Under the pieces are notes generated by a model. It worked only from the letters and a program-made list of their open reading frames with translations. It had not been told where the DNA came from and did not search any database. Shown here piece after piece: positions 36,750-45,106 of a stretch of 64,000 bases of DNA. Positions within the stretch are counted from its first letter, which is position 1. Every line of letters begins with the position of its first letter. Source of the DNA: Gemmatimonadota bacterium (GTDB lineage Bacteria; Gemmatimonadota; Gemmatimonadetes; Gemmatimonadales; GWC2-71-9); the NCBI GenBank assembly GCA_003221035.1, contig QHUB01000035.1:1-64000 (forward strand), given 5' to 3'. Position numbers and translations under genes: made by a program.

Positions 36750-39017
36750 TCACTTGGGCTGGGATGGCAGATCGCCCGGAATTGCCTCGCCGACCGCCGC
36801 GGGCACGTAGTAGCGCGTGACGTATCCCTGCAGCATCTGTCGCGTGGTGAAGCGTTCGACGGCGACGGCGAGTACGGCTTTCATCATATGTACCCAGTCG
36901 GGCGAATGACGGCCAGGGAGCCGATCGTAGAAAGTCGGTACGACGTGCTGCTCGAGCAACTGAAACAGCTGCTCCGTGTCCTGCTGGTCGGGGTCGCCCT
37001 CTCCCGAGGCGAGAGGAATTGCCCAGCCGTTCTTCCCGGTGAACCCTTCGGCCCACCAGCCATCCAGGGTGCCCAGTTGCGGCACGCCGTTCAGGGCGGC
37101 CTTCATGCCGCTCGTCCCGCAGGCCTCCAGCGGCACGCGGGGCACATTCACCCAGACGTCCACTCCTGCCACCATCCGCTGCGCGAGGTGCATCTCGTAA
37201 TCCTCGAGGAAGGCAATGCGACCCTCGAAGCTCGGATTCTGCGCAGCCGCAAATACTTTCTGCAGCACGCGCTTGCCCGGTTCGTCCGCCGGATGAGCCT
37301 TGCCGGAGAAAATGATTTGGACGGGACGGCGGGGATCGGTCAGCAGCCGTCTCAGCCGCTCGGGATCGTGGAAGAGAAGATCCGCGCGCTTGTAGGTCGC
37401 AAATCGGCGCGCAAACCCCAGCGTGAGGACGTTGGGGGACAGAAGCGCTCCGGCTCCTGCGAGTTTGGCCGGGTCTTTCCACTGATCGCGCCAACGGTGA
37501 CGGGCCTCCTCACGGACATAGTGAAACAACAAATGGCGGAGGCCTTCATGGACAGCCCACAGCCGGTCATCGTCGAGGTTTCGAACCGCTGCAGCCACCG
37601 CTTCCGGTTCGGCGTCCGACTCCCAATCCGGGCCGAGCGTCTCGCCCAGCATGTCGCGAATCGGCCGTGCCATCCACGTGCCGAGATGGACGCCGTTCGT
37701 GACGTAACCGATAGGGATATCTGCGACCGGCTTGTCGTTCCAGAGCCAGCGCCAAATCCGTCGTGACTCCTCGCGGTGGCGGGCCGAGACGCCATTTACG
37801 CGCCCGGCGAGTCGCAGCGACAGCACGGTCATCTCAAAATGCTGATCCTTGAGGCCGGGCTGCCCGAACGCCATGAACTGTTCGCGCGTGATACCCATGG
37901 TGTTCCAGAACGGTCCTGTCACTTGCTCGAGCTGGGGAAACGAAAACACATCGTGCCCCGCGGGCACCGGCGTGTGGGTAGTAAACACGCTCGTAGTCCG
38001 GATCTGCTCCTGCGCTTGCGACAGAGTGAGACCCCGTTCGATGAGCTCACGCAGCCGCTCGACGTAACTGAATGCCGCGTGTCCTTCGTTGGCGTGCCAG
38101 ATCTCCGGCGCGAGGCCCAGCGCGCGCAACATGCGCACGCCACCAACGCCGAGTACCCATTCCTGGCGCAGCCGCCACTCGGCGCCGCTGGTGTAGAGCC
38201 GGGCGGTGAGATCGCGATCGGCCTTGTCGTTGCATTCGAGGTCGGTGTCGAGCAGATAAACCGGCACGCGCCCCACCATGACGCGCCACGCGCCGACCTG
38301 TACCTCGCGTCCGGAAATGCTCATGGGCACGAGACAGGGATCGCCATCCGGTCCGTTCATGCGGACCACCGGATTCACCGTCGGATCGACGGGGTCGTCG
38401 GAATCGCGCTGCCACCCGTCCAGCCCGATGGTCTGATCGAAGTAGCCGTCGTGGTAGTACAGCCCAATGCCGATGAGCGGCACGCCCAGGTCAGAAGCCT
38501 CTTTGCAATGGTCGCCCGCGAGCACGCCCAGCCCGCCCGAGTAGATCGGGAGCGAGCGGTGCAGCGCGAATTCAGCGGAGAAGTAGGCGATCGAACGATT
38601 CCGCAGCTCGGGATAGCGGCTGGCGAACCAGGTCCCGTTCCCGTTCTGCTGCGTCAGCCGCTCGTACCGCTTGATGACCTGGTCGTAGCGCTCGAGAAAC
38701 AGCGGGTCCCGCGATCGCTCCGCCAGGCGATCGGGCGCCACCTGACGCAGGAACTCGACCGCGTTATGGCGCGTCGATTCCCACAGGAGGTGGTCGATGC
38801 GGTGAAACAACTCGCGCGCATCGAGCTGCCAGCTCCACCACAGATTCTGCGTGATATCGCCGAGCATCCGGATGCGATCCGGAAGGCTCTGCCCCGGGAG
38901 GGCGGGGGCCGGGCCGGGGCCGGGGCCGGGGGCGGGGGCTGGGGCGGAGAGGGGGGCGGGACGTTCTGATGTCCCCGGTTTGGGAGCAGACTCTATTGGT
39001 GTCATCGGTTGGGACAT
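36750..39017 (-). CDS. glgP: Alpha-glucan phosphorylase (GT35, DUF3417 type)
   Basis: A 755-residue PLP-dependent phosphorylase releasing glucose-1-phosphate from glycogen. After an unusual Ala/Pro/Gly-rich leader (about 10-43) comes the DUF3417 domain (LGDITQNLWWSWQLDARELF). The core follows: YFSAEFALHRSLPIYSGGLG, THTPVPAGHD, and the PLP-lysine block ACGTSGMKAALNGVPQL (Lys about 637). It is shorter than mammalian and GlgP-type enzymes, as expected for the bacterial/archaeal short form. First gene of the minus-strand glycogen run; the divergent DUF5916 gene lies 87 bases away. Confidence 0.94.
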   Translation of the reverse strand: MSQPMTPIESAPKPGTSERPAPLSAPAPAPGPGPGPAPALPGQSLPDRIRMLGDITQNLWWSWQLDARELFHRIDHLLWESTRHNAVEFLRQVAPDRLAERSRDPLFLERYDQVIKRYERLTQQNGNGTWFASRYPELRNRSIAYFSAEFALHRSLPIYSGGLGVLAGDHCKEASDLGVPLIGIGLYYHDGYFDQTIGLDGWQRDSDDPVDPTVNPVVRMNGPDGDPCLVPMSISGREVQVGAWRVMVGRVPVYLLDTDLECNDKADRDLTARLYTSGAEWRLRQEWVLGVGGVRMLRALGLAPEIWHANEGHAAFSYVERLRELIERGLTLSQAQEQIRTTSVFTTHTPVPAGHDVFSFPQLEQVTGPFWNTMGITREQFMAFGQPGLKDQHFEMTVLSLRLAGRVNGVSARHREESRRIWRWLWNDKPVADIPIGYVTNGVHLGTWMARPIRDMLGETLGPDWESDAEPEAVAAAVRNLDDDRLWAVHEGLRHLLFHYVREEARHRWRDQWKDPAKLAGAGALLSPNVLTLGFARRFATYKRADLLFHDPERLRRLLTDPRRPVQIIFSGKAHPADEPGKRVLQKVFAAAQNPSFEGRIAFLEDYEMHLAQRMVAGVDVWVNVPRVPLEACGTSGMKAALNGVPQLGTLDGWWAEGFTGKNGWAIPLASGEGDPDQQDTEQLFQLLEQHVVPTFYDRLPGRHSPDWVHMMKAVLAVAVERFTTRQMLQGYVTRYYVPAAVGEAIPGDLPSQPK
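38894..38967 (+). repeat. G-run tract within the start of glgP (G-quadruplex-capable)
   Basis: The plus strand holds about ten runs of three to six G separated by one to three bases, including several GGGGCC units. They encode the Ala/Pro/Gly leader of glucan phosphorylase on the minus strand. The G-rich strand is the template strand for the glycogen operon. The tract meets the usual G3+N1-7 pattern for quadruplex formation. A structural or regulatory role is inference. Confidence 0.6.
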
Positions 39018-39031
39018 ATCTAATCGGGGAG

Positions 39032-39058
39032 ATTGTAAGGCTCCAGTCAGGCCCGCAA
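39032..39058 (-). promoter_or_regulatory. Candidate promoter of the glycogen/methionine-salvage gene run
   Basis: On the minus strand, upstream of glgP (ATG at 39017), TTGCGG (39058-39053) and TACAAT (39037-39032) are separated by 15 bases. The -10 is close to consensus; spacing is shorter than the optimum of 17 and the -35 is weak. It lies in the 87-base gap shared with the divergent DUF5916 gene. Proposed from sequence only. Confidence 0.35.
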
Positions 39059-39104
39059 CCTTTTGTCATTGCGCCGCGTCCAAGCTGGTATCCTAGCCCC
39101 CGTG

Positions 39105-41795
39105 ATGACCATGCCGAGACTAACCGTCGCTCTCGCCGTGCTGTGCGTCCCTTCCTTCCTATGTGCGCAGAACATCCATCCCACGCCCCCGCCTGAAGTC
39201 CGGGCGGTGCCGCTCCAGGGCGAGATCCACCTCGACGGCCGGCTGGACGAGCCCGTCTGGAAGACCGCGCCGGTGGCGACCGACTTCCTTCAAAACCAGC
39301 CGCATCAGGGCGAGCCCGCGACGCAACGCACCGAGGTGCGCTTCGTCTTTGACGCGGCCGCGATCTACGTGGGCGCGCGGATGTACGACGACTCGGGCTC
39401 TCGCGGTGTACGGACGCGTCTTGCCCGCCGCGACGCGGATATCAGCACCGATTACATCCAGGTCATCTTCGATACCTATCACGATCATATCGGCCGCCTG
39501 TTCTTCTGGGTGAATCCCTCAGGCGTCAAGCAGGACGCCAACGGGCTGGGCGGCGGTGGCGATCCTTCGTGGGACCCGGTATGGGAGGTGCAGACCAGCA
39601 TCGACTCGCTCGGCTGGACGGCCGAAATGCGTATCCCGTTTTCGCAGCTGCGCTATCCGTCGACTGCGCAGGAACAAACGTGGGGTCTGCAAATCTGGCG
39701 TCAGGAGAACCGGCTGAACGAGCTGTCGCAGTGGGCGTACTGGAAGCCCGAGGACGTGGGCGGGCCGCCGCGGTTCGGCCACCTGCACGGACTCGTAATT
39801 CATCAGGCGCCGGGCCGCGCCGAGCTGCTGCCGTACGTGGTGGGCCGCTCAGCCAACGTGCCGGGAGATCCGGCCGATCCCTTCTACGATCCGCACGCGA
39901 TGGATGGTCGCGTCGGCGCGGACGCGATGCTGCGCGTGACGTCGAACCTCACCTTGAATGCCACCGTCAATCCCGATTTCGGCCAGGTGGAGGTGGACCC
40001 GGCAGTCGTGAATCTCAGCACGTTCGAAACGTTCTTCCAGGAGAAGCGGCCGTTTTTCGTCGAGGGCGCGGGATATTTCGGGCTCGGGGGCTTCAGCTGC
40101 TACTTCTGTTCGAACGCCTTCTCGCTGTCCATGCTCAACACCAGGCGCATCGGACGCGAGCCCCAATTGCCGGCGGTACGCGACAGTGTCGCGTACGCGG
40201 ACGCGCCCGACAATACGCGGATCATCGGCGCGGCAAAGCTGACGGGCCGAACGGCCGGCGGATGGTCCATCGGAGCGCTCAATGCGTTGACGAGCCACGA
40301 AGAGGCGCCCGTGGCGCTCGGCGACAGCGCGGGCACGCGAGCGCTGCGGACGGTCGAGCCGCTCACGAACTATTTCGTGGGTCGGGTCGCCAAAGATCTG
40401 CGCGGCGGCGCGACCGTCCTCAAGATCATGGGGACGTCGGTCCGTCGCGACTTGGGCGATGATCCCTACGTCATCGGGCGCTTATCCCGGCACTCCGAGG
40501 CGCTCGGCGTCGGGACCGAGATGTGGTGGGGCAAGCGGACCTACCGTCTGATGGCGCAGCTCGCCGGCACACAGGTCATCGGCGACACAGCGGCGATCCG
40601 CCGGGTCAAGGAGTCGCAGCGTCACTTCTTCCAACGTCCCGACCGCTCCGACACGCTGGACGTGCGGAAACCGTGGACGTCCATGCACGGTCTCGGCGGG
40701 TTCGCTCGACTCTCGCGCGAACAAGGCCACCTCCTCTGGGAAGTCAGCACCAACTTCCGCAGCCCCAGCTTCGACAACAACGACATTACGATTCTGCCGC
40801 AAGGCGACTTCGTGTGGATGAGCGGGAACGTGTTCCCGCTTTGGACGAAGCCGACGAAGTGGTACCGGCAGCTGGCGCTCATCGGCGGCGCGCAGCAGCA
40901 GTACAACCTCGACGGCGATTTGACGAACCGCGATTACCATCTCTTCGGCCAGATGCAGTCGCTCGGATACTGGTCGTTCTCGACGTTCTGGATTGGCTCA
41001 CCGACCGTCCTGGATGACCGGTTGACCCGCGGCGGACCCGTGGTCGGCCGCCCGGGCCGCGATTACTTCTCGGTCGACATGCGGACCGACAACCGCAAGG
41101 CAATCGTCGCGGAGCTCACACTGGATCAAGGATGCAACAGAGACGGCGATTGCCAGCGTGATGCGGCGTTGACACTCGAGCTGAAGCCCAAGTCCAACGT
41201 GAGTATCTCGTTCGGACCCAGCATCAACAACGCGCATACAGGCGTACAGGCGGTCGGACGGGATTCGAGTACCATCGGCGCGGGACTCTATGGCGTGCAT
41301 TACGTCTTCGGACAGCTCGAGCGGAATGAAGTCGCGATGGATACGCGCCTCAACGTGACCTTCTCGCCGACGCTGACGCTGGAGCTGTACATGCAGCCCT
41401 TTATCTCGGCGGGCGATTACACGAGCTACAACGAGTTTGCGGCGACACGCACCACGAAGCGCCTGACCTACGGTCGCGACATGGGCACGATCGTCGTCAC
41501 GCCGCCCTCGTCGCCGGGCGGTCCGAACACGATTACACTCGACCCGGATGGTCCCGGTCCCGACACGACATTCACGTTCCCGGATCCGAGCTTTACGGTT
41601 CGGTCGCTGCGCGGAAACGCCGTGCTGCGGTGGGAGTATCGGCCGGGCTCCACGCTGTTCCTGGTTTGGACGCGCAGCGGCGCGACCGACGAGTCGCGCG
41701 GCCAGATCAACTGGAACGAAGACACGAGCGCCCTATTCCAGGGTCCTTCGGAGAACATCTTCCTGGTGAAGGTGAATTACTGGCTGGGGTTCTAA
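39105..41795 (+). CDS. DUF5916/CBM9-like domain outer-membrane protein (second copy)
   Basis: An 896-residue protein, start ATG 39105, with a signal peptide ending FLCAQ. The CBM9-like domain (IHLDGRLDEPVWKTAPVATDF, EMRIPFSQLRYP) spans about 40-230. The DUF5916 core (NPDFGQVEVDPAVVNL and FFQEKRPFFVEGAGYF, about 300-330) and a long strand-rich barrel ending VNYWLGF follow. It is homologous to 4044-6386 but clearly diverged, with an extra FSCYFCSNAFS loop at about 345. Role unknown. There is no Shine-Dalgarno; TATCCT lies 10 bases before the ATG. Divergent from glgP. Confidence 0.88.
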   Translation: MTMPRLTVALAVLCVPSFLCAQNIHPTPPPEVRAVPLQGEIHLDGRLDEPVWKTAPVATDFLQNQPHQGEPATQRTEVRFVFDAAAIYVGARMYDDSGSRGVRTRLARRDADISTDYIQVIFDTYHDHIGRLFFWVNPSGVKQDANGLGGGGDPSWDPVWEVQTSIDSLGWTAEMRIPFSQLRYPSTAQEQTWGLQIWRQENRLNELSQWAYWKPEDVGGPPRFGHLHGLVIHQAPGRAELLPYVVGRSANVPGDPADPFYDPHAMDGRVGADAMLRVTSNLTLNATVNPDFGQVEVDPAVVNLSTFETFFQEKRPFFVEGAGYFGLGGFSCYFCSNAFSLSMLNTRRIGREPQLPAVRDSVAYADAPDNTRIIGAAKLTGRTAGGWSIGALNALTSHEEAPVALGDSAGTRALRTVEPLTNYFVGRVAKDLRGGATVLKIMGTSVRRDLGDDPYVIGRLSRHSEALGVGTEMWWGKRTYRLMAQLAGTQVIGDTAAIRRVKESQRHFFQRPDRSDTLDVRKPWTSMHGLGGFARLSREQGHLLWEVSTNFRSPSFDNNDITILPQGDFVWMSGNVFPLWTKPTKWYRQLALIGGAQQQYNLDGDLTNRDYHLFGQMQSLGYWSFSTFWIGSPTVLDDRLTRGGPVVGRPGRDYFSVDMRTDNRKAIVAELTLDQGCNRDGDCQRDAALTLELKPKSNVSISFGPSINNAHTGVQAVGRDSSTIGAGLYGVHYVFGQLERNEVAMDTRLNVTFSPTLTLELYMQPFISAGDYTSYNEFAATRTTKRLTYGRDMGTIVVTPPSSPGGPNTITLDPDGPGPDTTFTFPDPSFTVRSLRGNAVLRWEYRPGSTLFLVWTRSGATDESRGQINWNEDTSALFQGPSENIFLVKVNYWLGF

Positions 41796-41805
41796 CCCGG
41801 AGCAG

Positions 41806-41911
41806 GAAGTCAGGAATCGGGAGTCAGCGAGGCGTTTTGGGAACCGGATAACGTTCTGATTATGAGGATGTTTCTGACTTCCGATTCCTGATTCCTGAAT
41901 CCTGACTCCTG
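41806..41911. repeat. Intergenic inverted repeat built from GTCAGGAATC-like units
   Basis: The gap between the DUF5916 and pirin genes starts with units of the form GAAGTCAGGAATCGGGAGTCAG (41806-41827). It ends with several reverse-complement units (CTGACTTCC GATTCCTG ATTCCTG AATCCTGACTCCTGAG, about 41873-41911). The right arm holds at least three tandem copies of the GATTCCTG core. The arms can pair into a long imperfect hairpin with a loop of about 45 bases. It could be a REP/MITE-like element or a transcription-attenuating structure. No terminator T-run follows. Confidence 0.6.
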
Positions 41912-41918
41912 AGGCTCC

Positions 41919-42833
41919 ATGTCCATCCGCGCCGTAAAAACGATTTCCCAGTCGCTGCCCACCCTCGAGGGCGCCGGCGTCAAGCTGCGCCGGGCCTTTG
42001 GCTTTGGCCACACCAGCGACTTTGATCCATTTCTTCTGCTCGATGATTTCCGCAACGAGCACCCCGAGGACTATCTCCCGGGATTTCCATGGCATCCGCA
42101 CCGCGGTATCGAGACGATCACCTACGTGCTGAGCGGCAGCGTGCAGCACGGGGACAGCCTGGGCAACAGCGGGACCATGGGAGCGGGCGACGTGCAGTGG
42201 ATGACCGCGGGGAGCGGCATCCTGCATCAGGAAATGCCCAAAGGCGATGAGCGCGGCCGCATGCACGGCTTCCAGCTCTGGGCCAACCTGCCGCGCAGCC
42301 TGAAAATGACCGAGCCCCGCTATCAGGATATTCATTCGAAGGAAATTCCCGAAATCGTCGATGACGATGGCACGCGCGTCCGCGTGGTCGCCGGCGATTT
42401 CTGGGGCAAGCGGGGGCCGGTCGAGGGTGTCGCGGCGGATCCGCGGTATCTCGACATCTCGATTCCGCCGCGCGTGAGCAAAAGGATTCCAGTGGAATCG
42501 TCACGCCACGCGTTCGCCTACGTGTTCGAGGGGAGCGGCTCGTTCCGCGACGCCTCTGCGCCTCAGGGGGTGCGCACCGATCGCGTCTCGGCCGGTGGCC
42601 GCGATGCGGGCAGCGAGGCTCCGCAAGAAACCTCCAACCGCTCACTCGTGCTGTTCGATTCGGGTGACGAGATCACGGTCCAGGCGGGAGCGCAGGGCAT
42701 GCGGTTCCTGCTGGTATCAGGGCAGCCGCTGCAAGAGCCCGTTGCGTGGCAGGGTCCGATCGTGATGAATACGCAGCAAGAGCTGCAACAGGCCTACGAC
42801 GAGCTGCGGCGAGGAACGTTCATCAAGCGCTGA
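41919..42833 (+). CDS. Pirin family bicupin protein
   Basis: A 304-residue bicupin. The N-terminal cupin has the metal site of pirins and quercetinases: GFPWHPHRGIETITYVLSG (His-x-His) and GSGILHQEMP (His and Glu). FGFGHTSDFDPFLLLDDFRNE is the family signature near residue 30. The C-terminal cupin spans about 170-290 with a variable insert around residues 205-235. Bacterial pirins act as quercetin dioxygenases or as redox-linked regulators; which applies is unknown. GAGG five bases before the ATG is the likely ribosome site. The last 11 bases overlap the convergent small gene. Confidence 0.92.
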   Translation: MSIRAVKTISQSLPTLEGAGVKLRRAFGFGHTSDFDPFLLLDDFRNEHPEDYLPGFPWHPHRGIETITYVLSGSVQHGDSLGNSGTMGAGDVQWMTAGSGILHQEMPKGDERGRMHGFQLWANLPRSLKMTEPRYQDIHSKEIPEIVDDDGTRVRVVAGDFWGKRGPVEGVAADPRYLDISIPPRVSKRIPVESSRHAFAYVFEGSGSFRDASAPQGVRTDRVSAGGRDAGSEAPQETSNRSLVLFDSGDEITVQAGAQGMRFLLVSGQPLQEPVAWQGPIVMNTQQELQQAYDELRRGTFIKR

Positions 42834-43128
42834 TGTCGGGGTGTTGCCGCACGGCGAGCGTGGCGGCGTCGATGCGCACGGCGTAATCGCGGAGCGATTC
42901 GTCGGGCAGCCGAGACGGCAGGACGAAGTGCGGGTCTTCGGGCTCCGAGCTCTTCAAATCGTTCACCATCAAATCGCCGCCGCGCGCTTCGACTGCGCTT
43001 TCGAAGCGCTCCACGGCGGCGAGTAGATCGGCCAAATCTTCCGGCCGCTCATCGCCGCTGAGCGGAATACCTCGGCGACGGAGCCGGTCCGCCACTTCCG
43101 CAGCCACATCACGAATGTTTGCGCCCAT
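42823..43128 (-). CDS. Small protein of unknown function
   Basis: A 101-residue acidic helical protein beginning MGANIRDVAAEVADRLRRRG. It has a central DLADLLAAVERFESAVEARGGDLMVNDL and ends in a helix rich in Leu, Arg and Asp. The residue mix and codon pattern look like real coding sequence rather than a shadow. I recognise no family. The C-terminal end overlaps the pirin stop by 11 bases. No signal peptide, membrane helix or motif is seen. Confidence 0.6.
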   Translation of the reverse strand: MGANIRDVAAEVADRLRRRGIPLSGDERPEDLADLLAAVERFESAVEARGGDLMVNDLKSSEPEDPHFVLPSRLPDESLRDYAVRIDAATLAVRQHPDISA

Positions 43129-43226
43129 GCGTGCAGCCTAATTCTGCCGCGGTCGGCACGGTAGACGATCCAGCGATCTAGGCCTTCCGGCCCAACGAGC
43201 TGGGAGCGCGCGGGGTAGCAGCACGC

Positions 43227-43571
43227 ATGTCACTCGAACTCACCCCCGGTCGCAAGGACCGCTCGATCAAGCGCCTCGTGTCGAACGTGCAGGAGGACGC
43301 TTCGCTCCTCGTGCGGCAGGAGATTGCGCTCGCGAAGGCCGAACTGAAGGAGAAGGCTCAGCGAGTCGCGAAACAGGCCGGCTTCTTCGGGGCTGCCGGT
43401 GTGCTCGGCTATACGGGACTGCTGATTCTCTTCGCGGCGCTGATCCTCGGCATCATTGCGTTGGGCGTCGCCGCATGGCTCGCCACACTCGGCGTCGGCA
43501 TCGTGGTCATGGTTGGCACGTTCGTATTGGTTCAGCGCGCGCGCAACGCCGGGAAGTCGTCACCCCAATGA
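43227..43571 (+). CDS. Phage holin superfamily / DUF1469 (YqjE-like) membrane protein
   Basis: A 114-residue protein. An amphipathic N-terminal helix (LVRQEIALAKAELKEKAQRV) precedes two membrane helices (about 55-82 and 85-105), the standard layout of DUF1469. These are envelope proteins of unknown role, usually encoded beside YqjD- or DUF3618-type proteins. That is also true here: the stop overlaps the DUF3618 start as ATGA. Despite the family name there is no sign of phage origin. Confidence 0.88.
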   Translation: MSLELTPGRKDRSIKRLVSNVQEDASLLVRQEIALAKAELKEKAQRVAKQAGFFGAAGVLGYTGLLILFAALILGIIALGVAAWLATLGVGIVVMVGTFVLVQRARNAGKSSPQ

Positions 43572-43783
43572 CCGTCGTCGTCCGCGGCACTTACGGGTGG
43601 AGTGGCGACGGCAAGAGCGCGGCCGAAATCGCCGCAGACATCGAGCAGACCAGAAATCGCCTGGCGTCGGACGTTCGCGCGTTGACCGCGAGCCTCGTGA
43701 CGCCGCGATTGCTCGTGCCGCTCGTCTCTGTGGCCTTGGGCATCGTGTCGTTCTTCGTTCGCAAGAAGATTCGCCACCGCTAG
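43568..43783 (+). CDS. DUF3618 domain small membrane protein
   Basis: A 71-residue protein starting at ATG 43568, which overlaps the stop of the DUF1469 gene by four bases. It has the DUF3618 core AAEIAADIEQTRNRLASDV (about 17-36) and a single C-terminal membrane helix (LLVPLVSVALGIVSFFV) followed by basic residues. The partner DUF1469 gene supports the call. Function unknown; probably an inner-membrane coiled-coil protein. Confidence 0.85.
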   Translation: MTVVVRGTYGWSGDGKSAAEIAADIEQTRNRLASDVRALTASLVTPRLLVPLVSVALGIVSFFVRKKIRHR

Positions 43784-43822
43784 CGGGTTTTGCTTTTGGG
43801 CGGCTATCGTTCACGCCGCCCT

Positions 43823-45097
43823 ATGTGGACCTTCCTCCGCGCTCGCACCCTCACACAGTGGATCGTCGTCGCCATGGTCGTGGGCGTGGCGCTCGGCATT
43901 GTCTCCCCCGGTTTCGCCGTTTCGATTCGCCCGATCTCCACCGTTTTTCTCCGCATGATCCGCTCGATCATCGTGCCGCTGATCTTCGGTACGCTCGTCG
44001 TCGGTATCGCCGGGCATGGCGACGACATGAAGCGGGTCGGCCGCCTCGCGCTCAAGTCCATCATCTATTTCGAAATCGTGACGACGCTCGCACTGTTCAT
44101 CGGTCTCCTCGCGGTGAACGTCCTCAAGCCGGGCGTTGGGGTGTCACTCGGCGGCGAGACCGCGGCCGCGCCAGGCGCCACCAACCAGATCACGTTCACC
44201 GGCGTGCTCGAGCACATCGTGCCGCAAAGCTTCTTCGAAGCCGCGGCGGGCAACGAAATGCTGCAGATCGTGTTTTGGTCGGTGTTGTTCGCGATCGGGT
44301 TGTCGCAGGTGCGCGGCCGCGCCAAGGAGACCATGCTCGGGTTCTGCGAGGCGCTCGCCGAGGTGATGTTCAAGTTTACGGGGGTGGTCATGAAGTTCGC
44401 GCCGTTCGGCGTGGCGGCCGCGCTGGCGTTCACGGTGGGGCAGGCGGTCGTGAAATACGGCGGTCCCGAGGGCGCCTGGCATATTCTGCGGAGCCTGGGC
44501 CTCGTCGTGCTTACGCTGTACATCGCCCTCGTGATTTTCGGGCTGCTGGTCCTGTATCCTGTCGCGCGGCTCGCGCGCGTGCCGGTGGGGACATTTGCCG
44601 CTGCCGTCAAGGAACCGGCGCTCATCGCATTTTCGACCGCGTCGTCCGAAGCCGCGCTGCCCAAAGCGATGGAGCAGATGGAAGCGATCGGGGTGCCGCG
44701 GCGCATCGTCGCGTTCGTGATGCCGACCGGCTACTCGTTCAACCTCGACGGCAGCACCTTGTATCTGTCGGTTGCGTCGGTCTTCGCCGCCCAAGCTGGC
44801 GGTGTCTCGCTCACGTGGGGACAGCAGTTGCTGATGATGGTGACGCTCATGCTGACGAGCAAAGGCGTGGCCGGTGTGCCGCGAGCTGCGCTCGTGATTC
44901 TCACCGGCACGCTGGCGTCGTTCAATCTTCCCGCAGAGGCTGCGGTCGTGCTGCTCGGCGTGGACGTGCTCATGGACATGGCGCGTACGACGGTGAATCT
45001 CATCGGCAACTGTCTCGCGACGGTCGTCATGGCGCGCTGGGAAGGCGAGTACGACGAGTCGCGCGCGCTCGTAACCAACGGGGCCGAAGCCGCGTAA
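43823..45097 (+). CDS. Dicarboxylate/amino acid:cation symporter (DAACS, GltP/DctA family)
   Basis: A 424-residue transporter starting at ATG 43823. Helical hairpin HP1 has STASSEAALPKAMEQMEAIG, corresponding to the serine-rich motif. TM7 has MPTGYSFNLDGSTLY, HP2 has MLTSKGVAGVPRAA, and TM8 has DVLMDMARTTVNLIGNC, with the Asp, Arg and Asn that bind substrate and sodium or protons. The Arg in MDMAR-T indicates acidic substrates such as glutamate, aspartate or C4-dicarboxylates. Located 39 bases after the DUF3618 gene and 9 before the kinase. Confidence 0.93.
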   Translation: MWTFLRARTLTQWIVVAMVVGVALGIVSPGFAVSIRPISTVFLRMIRSIIVPLIFGTLVVGIAGHGDDMKRVGRLALKSIIYFEIVTTLALFIGLLAVNVLKPGVGVSLGGETAAAPGATNQITFTGVLEHIVPQSFFEAAAGNEMLQIVFWSVLFAIGLSQVRGRAKETMLGFCEALAEVMFKFTGVVMKFAPFGVAAALAFTVGQAVVKYGGPEGAWHILRSLGLVVLTLYIALVIFGLLVLYPVARLARVPVGTFAAAVKEPALIAFSTASSEAALPKAMEQMEAIGVPRRIVAFVMPTGYSFNLDGSTLYLSVASVFAAQAGGVSLTWGQQLLMMVTLMLTSKGVAGVPRAALVILTGTLASFNLPAEAAVVLLGVDVLMDMARTTVNLIGNCLATVVMARWEGEYDESRALVTNGAEAA

Positions 45098-45106
45098 CTT
45101 CCCCGC

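Noticed and set aside
43227-43571. Prophage remnant suggested by the phage-holin family name of DUF1469
   Set aside because: The family is a common bacterial envelope protein and no lysis, integrase or structural phage genes are nearby.
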